From the NCBI RefSeq assembly GCF_003240585.1, contig NZ_PCDP01000038.1, positions 62,001-126,000 on the forward strand: a stretch of 64,000 bases of DNA, written 5' to 3'. Position numbers and translations under genes: made by a program. Shown in pieces: positions 1 through 8,572 of this stretch. How positions within the stretch are numbered: position 1 is the first letter of the stretch; every line of letters starts with the position of its first letter. The notes under the pieces were generated by a model. It worked only from the letters and a program-made list of their open reading frames with translations. It ran no database searches and had not been told where the DNA came from. This stretch comes from Arminella tubonensis. Its GTDB lineage: Bacteria > Pseudomonadota > Alphaproteobacteria > Rhizobiales > Rhizobiaceae.

Positions 1-3000
1 TCGACCGGGCTTGACCGCGTGCTCTGGGCCAACGGGGCCGGCGCCGACCTGTTCGGCTATGCCGCCATCTACGATTTTCTCGACCAGGGTGCGAAGCCCG
101 GCGATGTCTCCTTCCGGCAGATCGAGGCGACTGCCCGCCAGCTTGCAGCCGTGGGCGATACCCGCAGCTTTCTCATCCGCATGACCTCGGGCTTCCAGCG
201 CGTCGTCGCCAATGCTGCCGTCGAGATGATCCGCATCCAGGCCGGCGAGGAAGCAATCCTGTTTTCCACTCCCGTCGCCTCCAAGCCGCTCGAGACTGCC
301 GACAGTGCCCGCCGCATGCTTGAAGGCTTCGACGACCCCGACACGCACATGGCCGTCATCGGTCGCGACGGCGATATCATCGCCTCCTCGCCGCGTTTCG
401 GCGCGCTCGGCATCACGCCGCAGACGGCAAAGATGCTGGTGATCATGGCCGGCGCGCAACCCGAGCGAATGATCAAGCGTCCCATCCCGACAGGCAGGGG
501 CTACCTGCCGGCCGCCGTCGGAAAGCTTTCCGATATCCCTGCCCTGCACCTGCTGTTCGTCGTCGAAATGGCGATCGGTCACCTGGACCCGGTCGAGGAG
601 CCTGCCTCAGGCTTTGTTTCCGAAGAGCCAGTGCCGGTCGAGGCTGTCGCAGTCGCCCTGCCGGCGGCGGAGATCGTCGCGCAGGCTGAAGCGGCGGCCG
701 AGACCATGCCGGAGACGGTGGTCAATGCTGTGGAGACAACAGAGGCTCCAATCACGACAAATCCATCTACCGACGTCATCGAGGCCGTCGCCGGCATTGT
801 GGACGTCGAGGAAGTGCCGGAGGAAATTCCGACCGATGAGGCCGATGTCACGGAAGAAATCGCGGATTACGATCCGGCCGATGTCGAAGCCCTTGCCGTG
901 CTCGACGGAGCAACCGCCGAAGATATAGACGCTGCAGCGCTTGATGCCGTCGAGGAGGCGCAGGCCGATCCGCATTCTGCGGAGGCGGGTTTGTCTGAGG
1001 ACGAGCCGACTGCTGATGTTGCGGAAGATGCCGCGGCTCTTTCTGATCCGGAGATTGCGCCGGAGACGCCTGTCCAGCCTGCGACAATCGAACCGACTGC
1101 GGCTGAAACGCCGATGCCCGTGCAAGCCGAGTCGGAAATCGCGAGGGCTGATGGCTTTGCCTTCAAGAGCAATGGTCGCGCGACCCGGTTCGTGTGGAAG
1201 ATAGATGCGGAAGGCAGGTTCAGCGAGATCTCGCGTGAATTCGCCGAAGCCGTCGGGCCGCACGCGGCCAAGGTTACCGGTGCGGCCTTTGCCGATATCG
1301 CCGCATTGTTCAAACTCGACCCCGAAGGCAAGATCGCCGAGTTGCTGGCAAAACGCGACACCTGGTCTGGCAGGACGATCAACTGGCCGATCGAAGGCAC
1401 CAGCCTGATGGTGCCGGTCGACCTGGCGGCGCTGCCGACCTATACGAGAAGCCGCGAATTCGACGGCTTCCGCGGCTTCGGCGTCGTCCGCCTGTCGGAC
1501 GCGATCGAGGATCCGATGGCAATGGGCTTGACGCTAAGCCCGGTCGTCGAGGAGGACGAGAAAGCCGAAGAGCAGTCTTCGCTGGCAGATGCCGAACCGG
1601 TCGTTGCCGAGGATATCTCTGCGGATATTCTGGACGAGGCACCCGCATCGCTCGTTCCTACCTATGAACGGGATGAGCCGGAGCTGCCTTTTTCGGCCGA
1701 GCCGCCGGTGCTGAAAATTGCCGACACGCCGAACCGCCGGCTCTCCGACAAGATCATCCAGCTGCATGAGCACCGGATGACGGTCGGCGACGGCCTGTCC
1801 GCGAGCGAGCAAGCGGCATTCCGGGAAATTGCCAAGCAACTCGAACCCTTCGGCAAGAGGACGGAGCCGGCGGTTAGCGAACAGGCTGGCGGTTTGATCG
1901 GTTCGGAAATCCTGGCAGCGTTCGAAGAAATACCGGCAGAACCAGGAGATGACACGGCAATTGCGGGCGAAATATCCGATGCGCCGGCAGACGATGTCGA
2001 TGTCATCGAAGCGACGGTGCCACAGACTGCAAACAACGACAACAACCATGGCGGCGAGACAACCGCCCCGGATACAGCCTCGGCACCCGAAGAGGATTTC
2101 AACCCGCTTGACGTGCTGAACACGGTCATTCCGCCGCGGGTGAAGATGACTAGCGGGCTTTCCGCCGAGATCGTCGACCAGCTGCCGATCGCCATTCTCG
2201 TCCATGCGGGCGACAGGCTGATCCATGGCAATCCCGAGCTGCTGCGGTTGACGGGCTATGCCGGGCTTTCCGAGATCGAAGGCGTCGGCGGACTGGACGC
2301 TTTGCTGCAGCGCCACGACCTCGACGGAAAGACAGACCGCCCGGGCGCCATGATGGTCGTTCGCGCCGATGATTCGCTGGTGCCGGTAACGGCAAGGCTG
2401 CAGTCCATCCGCTGGGAAGACAACAGCGCCCTGATGCTGGCGTTGATGCCGATCGAGAAGGACGACGAGCCGGCGGAGCTGACAGAGATTGCCGGCCGCG
2501 AAGAAGTGCGGCCGGAGCGGATGCTGGAAAAGGTGGCGAAGCTCCAGATCGAGGTCGAGGAACTGCGGTCCATCCTGGAGACTGCTACCGATGGCGTCGT
2601 CATCATAGGGCCGGAAGGCGATATCCGCTCGATGAACCGTTCGGCAAGCGCGCTGTTCAACTACGACGACCAGGAGACACGCGGCAAGCCGTTCGTCATG
2701 CTGTTTGCGCATGAAAGCCAGAAGGCGGTTCTCGATTATCTGAGTGGTCTTGCCGGACACGGCGTCGCCAGCGTCCTTAACGACGGCCGCGAAGTCATCG
2801 GCCGCGAGGCATCGGGCGGGTTCGTGCCGCTGTTCATGACCATGGGCAAGCTGACCTCGTCGAACGGCTACTGCGCCGTCATTCGCGACATCACGCAGTG
2901 GAAGCGCACGGAAGAAGACCTGCGCAACGCCAAGCGCGCCGCCGAGACCGCCAATGCCCACAAGAGCGATTTTCTTGCCCGCGTCAGCCACGAGATCCGC

Positions 3001-3660
3001 ACGCCGCTCAACGCCATCATCGGTTTTTCCGACATGATGGCGAGCGAGCGGCTGGGCCCGATCGGCCATTCGCGCTATGTCGAATATTCCAACGACATCG
3101 GCCGTTCAGGTCGCCATGTGCTCGATATCGTCAACGACCTGCTGGATATCTCGAAGATCGAAGCGGGAGAGATGGATCTCGAATTCGGCGCCGTCGGCCT
3201 CAACGAGGCGATTGCCGAGGCGGTGTCGCTGGTTCAGCCGCAGGCCAACAACCAGCGGGTGATCATCCGCACGGCGCTTTCGCAATCTGTCCCGAACGTC
3301 GTCGCCGATCTCAGATCGATCAAGCAGATCGCGCTCAACATCCTCTCGAACGCCATCCGCTTCACGCCATCCGGCGGCCAGATCGTCGTGTCCACGTCGT
3401 ATGAGGGCAATGGCAGCGTGGTCATCCGCATCCGCGATACCGGTGTCGGAATGACCCGCACGGAGCTCGAACAGGCGATGAAGCCATTCCGGCAGGTAGC
3501 GACCAACTCGCGCAAGCGCGGCGACGGCACGGGCCTCGGCCTGCCGCTTACAAAGGCAATGGTCGACGCCAACCGGGCGCTTTTCTCGATCAACTCCGCG
3601 CCGAACGAGGGAACGCTTGTTGAAATCACCTTCCCCTCGCCGCGCGTGCTGGCGAACTAG
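1..3660 (+). CDS. cbrA: PAS-domain sensor histidine kinase CbrA (5' partial)
   Basis: The reading frame is open from base 1, so the true start lies left of the window; a GTG at 19 is only an internal candidate. Counting residues from base 1, an N-terminal sensory part is followed by a long Ala/Glu/Pro/Val-rich acidic stretch (about 200-390) and a second acidic linker (about 510-700). Two PAS-like domains follow (about 720-800 and 855-960). The HisKA box SHEIRTPLNAIIGFSDMM has its His at codon 2989-2991 (residue 997). The HATPase_c part has N box NILSNAIRF, G1 DTGVGMT and G2 GDGTGLGLPL. There is no C-terminal receiver, so this is not a hybrid kinase. The size, architecture and linkage to acsA2 and potFGHI match rhizobial CbrA. 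In Sinorhizobium CbrA acts through DivK/CtrA on the cell cycle, envelope and motility. That role is from family knowledge. Confidence 0.85.
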   Translation, partial: STGLDRVLWANGAGADLFGYAAIYDFLDQGAKPGDVSFRQIEATARQLAAVGDTRSFLIRMTSGFQRVVANAAVEMIRIQAGEEAILFSTPVASKPLETADSARRMLEGFDDPDTHMAVIGRDGDIIASSPRFGALGITPQTAKMLVIMAGAQPERMIKRPIPTGRGYLPAAVGKLSDIPALHLLFVVEMAIGHLDPVEEPASGFVSEEPVPVEAVAVALPAAEIVAQAEAAAETMPETVVNAVETTEAPITTNPSTDVIEAVAGIVDVEEVPEEIPTDEADVTEEIADYDPADVEALAVLDGATAEDIDAAALDAVEEAQADPHSAEAGLSEDEPTADVAEDAAALSDPEIAPETPVQPATIEPTAAETPMPVQAESEIARADGFAFKSNGRATRFVWKIDAEGRFSEISREFAEAVGPHAAKVTGAAFADIAALFKLDPEGKIAELLAKRDTWSGRTINWPIEGTSLMVPVDLAALPTYTRSREFDGFRGFGVVRLSDAIEDPMAMGLTLSPVVEEDEKAEEQSSLADAEPVVAEDISADILDEAPASLVPTYERDEPELPFSAEPPVLKIADTPNRRLSDKIIQLHEHRMTVGDGLSASEQAAFREIAKQLEPFGKRTEPAVSEQAGGLIGSEILAAFEEIPAEPGDDTAIAGEISDAPADDVDVIEATVPQTANNDNNHGGETTAPDTASAPEEDFNPLDVLNTVIPPRVKMTSGLSAEIVDQLPIAILVHAGDRLIHGNPELLRLTGYAGLSEIEGVGGLDALLQRHDLDGKTDRPGAMMVVRADDSLVPVTARLQSIRWEDNSALMLALMPIEKDDEPAELTEIAGREEVRPERMLEKVAKLQIEVEELRSILETATDGVVIIGPEGDIRSMNRSASALFNYDDQETRGKPFVMLFAHESQKAVLDYLSGLAGHGVASVLNDGREVIGREASGGFVPLFMTMGKLTSSNGYCAVIRDITQWKRTEEDLRNAKRAAETANAHKSDFLARVSHEIRTPLNAIIGFSDMMASERLGPIGHSRYVEYSNDIGRSGRHVLDIVNDLLDISKIEAGEMDLEFGAVGLNEAIAEAVSLVQPQANNQRVIIRTALSQSVPNVVADLRSIKQIALNILSNAIRFTPSGGQIVVSTSYEGNGSVVIRIRDTGVGMTRTELEQAMKPFRQVATNSRKRGDGTGLGLPLTKAMVDANRALFSINSAPNEGTLVEITFPSPRVLAN

Positions 3661-3832
3661 GTCACCGCTATTCTTGGTTCGTCAGGTCGGGCAAAATAAA
3701 AAGCCCCACCTCGGAAGATGGGGCTGACAACCATTGCGACTTGATATCGTCCTGCATAGGCCCGCCGCCTTTCAGCGGACTTGAGGCGCACCACGATATT
3801 CTGCGAGCGCAATCGACGTAACAAGTGGCGGT
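3661..3832. other. Intergenic region cbrA to toxin gene, possible small RNA
   Basis: This 172-base gap has no convincing ORF. Its left part carries a strong minus-strand terminator (3692-3725). A transcript ending there could be the 3' tail of the toxin mRNA or a separate small RNA starting near 3830. No clear promoter can be assigned by eye. Confidence 0.4.
3692..3725 (-). terminator. Rho-independent terminator, minus strand
   Basis: The arms AGCCCCA (3702-3708) and TGGGGCT (3719-3725) enclose a 10-base loop. On the minus strand the stem is followed at once by TTTTTATTTT, the complement of 3693-3701 and neighbours. The plus-strand side has no T tract, so it terminates leftward transcription, from the toxin gene or a small RNA. 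Confidence 0.75.
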
Positions 3833-4261
3833 TTACAGGTGATTTGTCAAGATCGCGAGATCGAGCGCATGAAGCATGGCCACCCTGATTTTCTTCAATT
3901 CCTCGGCTCCCAGGACAATCTGTAGATATTTTCTTTTGCCAGTGGATTTGTCGCGGCCGGTATATGGGAGACTGAGCCGATCAAAGGCCACGGTTGCCAG
4001 CATGTCAGCTTTGGCCCACTTGATCGTGCCTTGATAGGGTGGCGGAGCCTCCGACGGCAACGTTGTCTGGCATTGATATCGAATCTCGGACCGGCTGGGC
4101 GATGTGCTCAATGGCACGACGGTACATAGGCCATCTCTATTAGGCAATCTTTTGGAAACAACGATGGCGAGTCGTTCCTTGACCATTTCGGGTGGCCGAA
4201 AACCCGTCGCATAGTCGCAGATGACAACTAAGCCCAGTTGCGGTGGGAATTTCAGAGCCAT
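3833..4261 (-). CDS. PemK/MazF-family endoribonuclease toxin, no visible antitoxin
   Basis: This 142-residue protein has the features of PemK/MazF toxins: an N-terminal strand leading to LGLVVICDY, then a basic stretch KERLAIVVSKR, a central VVPLSTSP strand-turn typical of the family, and KWAKADMLATVAFDRL before the C-terminal helix. Known members are RNases that cut mRNA or tRNA and are neutralised by a small antitoxin encoded just upstream. Here the 287 bases upstream (to the acsA2 stop) contain no antitoxin-like ORF; only a 37-codon AT-rich frame precedes and overlaps the start. It may be a solitary toxin, a remnant, or neutralised from elsewhere. The start ATG has only a weak ribosome-binding site. 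A strong terminator lies about 110 bases downstream. Confidence 0.7.
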   Translation of the reverse strand: MALKFPPQLGLVVICDYATGFRPPEMVKERLAIVVSKRLPNRDGLCTVVPLSTSPSRSEIRYQCQTTLPSEAPPPYQGTIKWAKADMLATVAFDRLSLPYTGRDKSTGKRKYLQIVLGAEELKKIRVAMLHALDLAILTNHL

Positions 4262-4548
4262 CTATTTTCAACCGTCATGCTGTATAAAATTATTTTTGTA
4301 TAATGATCTCTTCGTAACAAGAAAGCGCGCAATCGGCTAGCGCTATTACTCCTGGTTGCAGGCATGGGCAAAAAAAGGCAGCCGAAGCTGCCTTTGAAGT
4401 CGATGCTGTTTAACAAGGTTTTGAGCGCATAACGCCATGTCCTGGAGCTTCATGGCACCAAGTTGGGTTTACTTTTGGCCAAGGTTTCTTAACGCCGGGT
4501 TACCGGCGACCGGCTATCTTTCACCCGCAAAATCCGCCTTGACAGCGC
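4262..4548. other. Intergenic region with AT-rich promoter and candidate sRNA
   Basis: The 287 bases between the toxin start and the acsA2 stop hold an AT-rich block (about 4280-4305) with direct repeats TGTATAA spaced about 16 bases apart, suitable for -10 elements of the toxin promoter. The right part (about 4396-4548) has no ORF but ends at a strong minus-strand terminator, so it is either the acsA2 3' UTR or a small RNA gene. Confidence 0.45.
4368..4395 (-). terminator. Rho-independent terminator with UUCG tetraloop
   Basis: Perfect nine-base arms AAAGGCAGC (4374-4382) and GCTGCCTTT (4387-4395) enclose a four-base loop. On the minus strand the loop reads TTCG closed by C-G and is followed by seven T residues (complement of 4370-4376). 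It lies about 155 bases past the acsA2 stop. It therefore ends either a long acsA2 3' UTR or an independent small RNA. Confidence 0.8.
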
Positions 4549-6501
4549 TTATTCCCGCAATTCCGCAAGGCCTGCGAAAAGATCGAGCGCTTCCGGATTG
4601 GCAAGCGCCTCCTTGTTGCGGACGGGTCGGCCGTGAACCATGTCCCTGACGGCGAGCTCGACGATCTTTCCGGATTTGGTGCGCGGAATATCCCTAACGG
4701 CGATGATCTTTGCCGGCACGTGGCGTGGTGTGGCTCCGGTGCGGATGCGGGTCTTGATCGCCTTTACCAGATCGTCCGTCAGCTCTGCCGTCGGCACCAG
4801 GCGGACGAACAGCACCACCCGTACATCGTCCTCCCAGTCCTGCCCGATGCACAGCGCCTCGGCGACCTCTTCCATCTGCTCGATCTGGTTATAGATCTCC
4901 GCCGTGCCGATGCGCACGCCACCGGGATTGAGGGTCGCGTCGGAGCGACCGTGAATAACCAGGCCGCCATGCTCGGTCCATTCGGCAAAATCGCCGTGGC
5001 ACCAGATATTGTCGAAGCGCTCGAAATAGGCCGCGCGGTATTTGGCGCGATCGGGATCGTTCCAGAACATGATAGGCATCGAGGGGAAGGCCTTGGTGCA
5101 GACCAACTCGCCTTTTTCGCCGCGCACGGGTCTGCCGTCCTCGCTCCAGACGTCGACGGCAAGACCGAGGCCAGGCCCCTGGATCTCGCCGCGCCAGACC
5201 GGCTGCAGCGGATTGCCGAGCACGAAGCAGGAGACGATATCGGTTCCGCCCGAGATGGAGGCGAGCTGAACATCGCCCTTGATGCCCTCGTAGACGAAGG
5301 TGAAGCCCTCGGGCGACAACGGCGAGCCCGTCGAGGTCATCAGGCGCAGGCTTGAAAGATCGTGGGAGGTCGCAGGCGTAAGGCCGCTCTTGCGCACCGC
5401 ATCGATATATTTGGCCGAGGTCCCGAAGACCGCGAATTTCTCATCCCGCGCATAGTCGAAGAGGACATTGCCATCGGGGGCGAAGGGCGAGCCGTCGTAG
5501 AGGCAGAGGGTGGCGCCGGCCGCAAGGCCGTTGACCAGCCAGTTCCACATCATCCAGCCACAGGTGGTGAAATAGAACACCTTCTCGCCGGGCCGGACAC
5601 CGCAATGCAGACGGTGTTCCTTGACCAGCTGCAGCAGCGTGCCGCCGGCGGAGTGGACGATGCACTTGGGAACGCCGGTCGTGCCGGAGGAAAACAGAAT
5701 GTATAGCGGGTGGGAGAACGGCAACGCTGCGTATTCGACAGGCTTTGCCTCGAACGGCGTCAGGAAATCCTCGAGGGTTCTGGCATTCGCGGTTGCCTTG
5801 ACAACCGCATCGGCATCGCCCGCATAGGGCACGATGAGAGCCGGGACGCCGAGACGGCGGGAGACGGCACTGACCTTTTCGGTCACATCCTGCAGCTTGC
5901 CGTTATACCAGTAGCCGCTGCAGGCGATGAAGAGCTTGGGTTCGATCTGGCCGACGCGGTCCATGACGCCCTGCTCGCCGAAATCGGGAGAGCAGGAGGA
6001 CCAGATGGCGCCGATGGAGGCGGCAGCCAGCATGCAGGCGATCGTCTCCGGCATGTTCGGCATCATCGCGGCGATACGGTCGCCCTTGCCGATGCCAAGC
6101 GCCCGATAGGCCTGCTGCAGCTTCGATACGGTTTCCGTCAGCCGATCCCAGGACCAGCGATCGCGCACCTTGTCTTCCCCACGGAATATCAGCGCATCGC
6201 TATCCCCCGACCTTATCAGCAGGTTCTCAGCGAAGTTCAGCTCGGCATCCGGAAAGAAGCGTGCTTCCAGCATATCGTCGCCGTGGACCAGCGTCCGCTC
6301 GCCGCGATAGCCCTTGATGCCGCAGAAGTCCCAAACTGCCGCCCAGAAGCTCTCCCGGTCGGCTATCGACCAAGCATGCAGGCTCGGAAAATCTGAAAGT
6401 GCCAAGCCGAAACGCTCGTTGCAGGCTTCCATGAAGACATGCATCGGACTAGTGCTGCGGGATTGCTCCGAGGGTGTCCAAAGCGGCCGGTCGTCTTGCA
6501 T
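4549..6501 (-). CDS. acsA2: Acetoacetyl-CoA synthetase
   Basis: This 650-residue member of the adenylate-forming (ANL) superfamily activates acetoacetate with ATP and CoA, feeding ketone bodies from poly-3-hydroxybutyrate breakdown into central metabolism. It has the N-terminal acetyl-CoA-synthetase helical region and the P-loop-like motif LFSSGTTGVPKCIVH (about 268-282). It also has the motif around GGTDIVSCFV, the hinge HGRSDATLNPGGVRIG, and the C-terminal PRTKSGK with the catalytic and acetylatable Lys at about 612. I chose the ATG at 6501 because GGAGG sits eight bases upstream; the in-frame GTG at 6507 is too close to that site. The length fits rhizobial AcsA2. It is divergent from the AsmA-family gene. 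Confidence 0.88.
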   Translation of the reverse strand: MQDDRPLWTPSEQSRSTSPMHVFMEACNERFGLALSDFPSLHAWSIADRESFWAAVWDFCGIKGYRGERTLVHGDDMLEARFFPDAELNFAENLLIRSGDSDALIFRGEDKVRDRWSWDRLTETVSKLQQAYRALGIGKGDRIAAMMPNMPETIACMLAAASIGAIWSSCSPDFGEQGVMDRVGQIEPKLFIACSGYWYNGKLQDVTEKVSAVSRRLGVPALIVPYAGDADAVVKATANARTLEDFLTPFEAKPVEYAALPFSHPLYILFSSGTTGVPKCIVHSAGGTLLQLVKEHRLHCGVRPGEKVFYFTTCGWMMWNWLVNGLAAGATLCLYDGSPFAPDGNVLFDYARDEKFAVFGTSAKYIDAVRKSGLTPATSHDLSSLRLMTSTGSPLSPEGFTFVYEGIKGDVQLASISGGTDIVSCFVLGNPLQPVWRGEIQGPGLGLAVDVWSEDGRPVRGEKGELVCTKAFPSMPIMFWNDPDRAKYRAAYFERFDNIWCHGDFAEWTEHGGLVIHGRSDATLNPGGVRIGTAEIYNQIEQMEEVAEALCIGQDWEDDVRVVLFVRLVPTAELTDDLVKAIKTRIRTGATPRHVPAKIIAVRDIPRTKSGKIVELAVRDMVHGRPVRNKEALANPEALDLFAGLAELRE

Positions 6502-6665
6502 TCTCACTCCTCCAGTTCCGGTCTATATATCATGCTGCAACGCATTATAAAGATCGTGACAACGGTGGCTTGTCCGGAAGCGGCATTTGCATATGGACTA
6601 CATTTCCTATATCCGGCAAACGCAGGCGATATCATGCGCAACGGTTTGAAAGTTTCTGCACAATC

Positions 6666-8555
6666 ATGACGATGTCCAGGAATAAAAGATGGCAGGTCGC
6701 CGTGCGATCCATGGGGCGCTGGCTGCCGAGAGTTGCAAGGACATCGGGCGCGGTCCTGTTGACGATCGTCATCGTATTCGCCGTTTTCCGGGCAACAGCA
6801 CCGTTTCTGATTTCGAGTGGATTGGTCCGCTCCGGCATCGAGGACGCGCTTTCGAAGTGGTCGGGATACAAGGCCGAGATCGAGGGCACGCCGGCACTGG
6901 AATTCTGGCCGACCCCGAGGATAACGCTCAACCAGGTTACGATCCGCGAACCGAGCTCGACAGGCAAGATTCTTGGCCACGTCGACAGTCTTTCGGCCGA
7001 TTTTTCCCTTCTGCAGGCTTTGCGCGGGCATGCGCGCTTTCATGAGTTTCATTTCCTACGGCCGGTTCTTTATCTTCGCAGGGATGATGGCGGTCTGATC
7101 GACTGGACCAACGAGGGATTGCTTGCCAAGGCGATCGAGAGGGTGGAAACCAACTCCACCAACGGCGTCGTCATGAGCCGGGAACAGGACGCGAGAATCG
7201 GGGCGCTGACCGTCGAGGATGGGAAGGTTGAGCTCACCGACAACCGAACCGGCAGGCTCTTCAAACTGGACGCAATCAACGCCGACATCTCCTGGCCCAG
7301 GCTATCGAGGCCGATGAGCGCCGTTCTCCTGGCGCGCCTCAACGGCCAGGACGTCAAGGTCGACTTCGACTCCGCGCAGCCACTGCTGCTTTTTGCCGGC
7401 AAGAATGTCGACGCAAAGACGACTTTCTCGTCGCCGCTGATGAGCGGGACCTTTAACGGCGTCACCAATATTTCCGATTTTTCGGCGCTTGCCGGCAATC
7501 TCGACATGACCATTCCCGACATGCCGTCGTTCCTGGCATGGAGCGGCGAGCGCTTGCCCGGGGCCGGCACGCTCAAGAATATTTCGCTGAATGCCAATAT
7601 CGCGACGATCAACAACAGCCTTCGGTTCAACGATCTGACCTTCAAGCTCAACGATGCGGCAGCATCAGGCGTCATGGACTATGGCTACACCGCTGCCGGC
7701 AAGCCGAAGATCTCCGGTACGCTGGCCTTCGACCAGATGAACCTCAATCCATTCCTGGCAGCATTTTCGATGCGGCTTGCCGCCGATACCGCCATCGATA
7801 CGATCATCAACGGCAACCCGCTGCAGCGGCTTGATCTGGACCTTCGGCTCTCGGCCAAGAAGGCGGCACTTGGCCCTTTCCTGTTCGACGATATCGGCGC
7901 CAGCCTGCTGGTTGCCGGCGGCACCGCCAAGTTCGACATTGGCGACAGCGGCTTTGAAAGCGGCGAGCTGACCGCACATCTCGAGGTGACGGAACGCGAT
8001 TTCGATGCCGGCGGGAAATTGCAGATATCCATCCGCAATGCCGACTTTGCGAGCCTTGTCAGCAGATTGAAGCTTGAAGGTCCGCTGCCGCTCGCGGTCG
8101 GATCGCTCGACCTGTCGCTTGGAACAACCAAGCCGATCTGGGCCGCAAGCCTCAGCGATGTCTCCGGCAAGCTGCACTTTTCGACCAAGGCCGGCACCTT
8201 CAAGCAGTTCAACATCTCCACTTTCCGGGCACTGGCTACCCAGAAGACGTTCTTCCGGATCAGCGACGTCGCCGATACCGCCTTCGATTTCGACACCATC
8301 AATTTCGATGCCACCTTCGCCAAGGGATCGGCCGAAGTTCACGATGCAAAGATTGTCGGACGAAACGAGATCATGACGCTGTCGGGCCTGGTGCCCTACC
8401 GCAGCAATGCGCTGGCGCTTTCGGGCACGCTGGAGGCCGCCGATCCGGCCAATGCCACCGACCTGCCGCTGATGCCGTTCTTCATGGGTGGAACATGGCC
8501 CGACCCGGTCATCTCGCCGGTCTCGACCCTGCTACAGAAGCCGGTACAACAATAG
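6666..8555 (+). CDS. AsmA-family inner-membrane/periplasmic protein
   Basis: This protein of 629 residues has a basic N-terminus and one transmembrane segment (about 18-40, TSGAVLLTIVIVFAVF). A long periplasmic beta-rich region follows, with the AsmA features GYKAEIEGTPALEFWPTPRI near the start and ALSGTLEAADPANATDLPL near the end. AsmA-like proteins are bridge-type proteins linked to outer-membrane lipid transport and assembly. The open frame extends back to 6474, but that part overlaps acsA2 and reads as non-coding; the ATG at 6666 (or 6672) precedes the basic and hydrophobic leader. It ends 12 bases from the convergent potI stop. The exact substrate is unknown. Confidence 0.75.
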   Translation: MTMSRNKRWQVAVRSMGRWLPRVARTSGAVLLTIVIVFAVFRATAPFLISSGLVRSGIEDALSKWSGYKAEIEGTPALEFWPTPRITLNQVTIREPSSTGKILGHVDSLSADFSLLQALRGHARFHEFHFLRPVLYLRRDDGGLIDWTNEGLLAKAIERVETNSTNGVVMSREQDARIGALTVEDGKVELTDNRTGRLFKLDAINADISWPRLSRPMSAVLLARLNGQDVKVDFDSAQPLLLFAGKNVDAKTTFSSPLMSGTFNGVTNISDFSALAGNLDMTIPDMPSFLAWSGERLPGAGTLKNISLNANIATINNSLRFNDLTFKLNDAAASGVMDYGYTAAGKPKISGTLAFDQMNLNPFLAAFSMRLAADTAIDTIINGNPLQRLDLDLRLSAKKAALGPFLFDDIGASLLVAGGTAKFDIGDSGFESGELTAHLEVTERDFDAGGKLQISIRNADFASLVSRLKLEGPLPLAVGSLDLSLGTTKPIWAASLSDVSGKLHFSTKAGTFKQFNISTFRALATQKTFFRISDVADTAFDFDTINFDATFAKGSAEVHDAKIVGRNEIMTLSGLVPYRSNALALSGTLEAADPANATDLPLMPFFMGGTWPDPVISPVSTLLQKPVQQ

Positions 8556-8560
8556 TATCT

Positions 8561-8572
8561 CTTGAGCTCAAG
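8561..8572. repeat. Perfect 12-base palindrome at the AsmA/potI convergence
   Basis: CTTGAGCTCAAG lies in the short gap between two convergent stops and runs into the end of potI. It has no T tract on either side. It may be chance or a weak bidirectional end signal. Confidence 0.3.

Noticed and set aside
610..1100. GC-rich low-complexity of cbrA as a possible frameshift or foreign insert
   Set aside because: Frame remains open with coherent codon use; acidic linkers are typical of CbrA-like kinases.
1534..3069. Minus-strand 511-residue frame inside cbrA
   Set aside because: Long antisense open frames are common in GC-rich DNA; arginine/histidine/glutamine-rich composition and no domain; cbrA is clearly real.
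4252..4365. 37-codon minus-strand ORF overlapping the toxin start, as a possible antitoxin
   Set aside because: AT-rich, lysine/arginine/leucine mixture without a DNA-binding motif or ribosome site; most likely promoter sequence.
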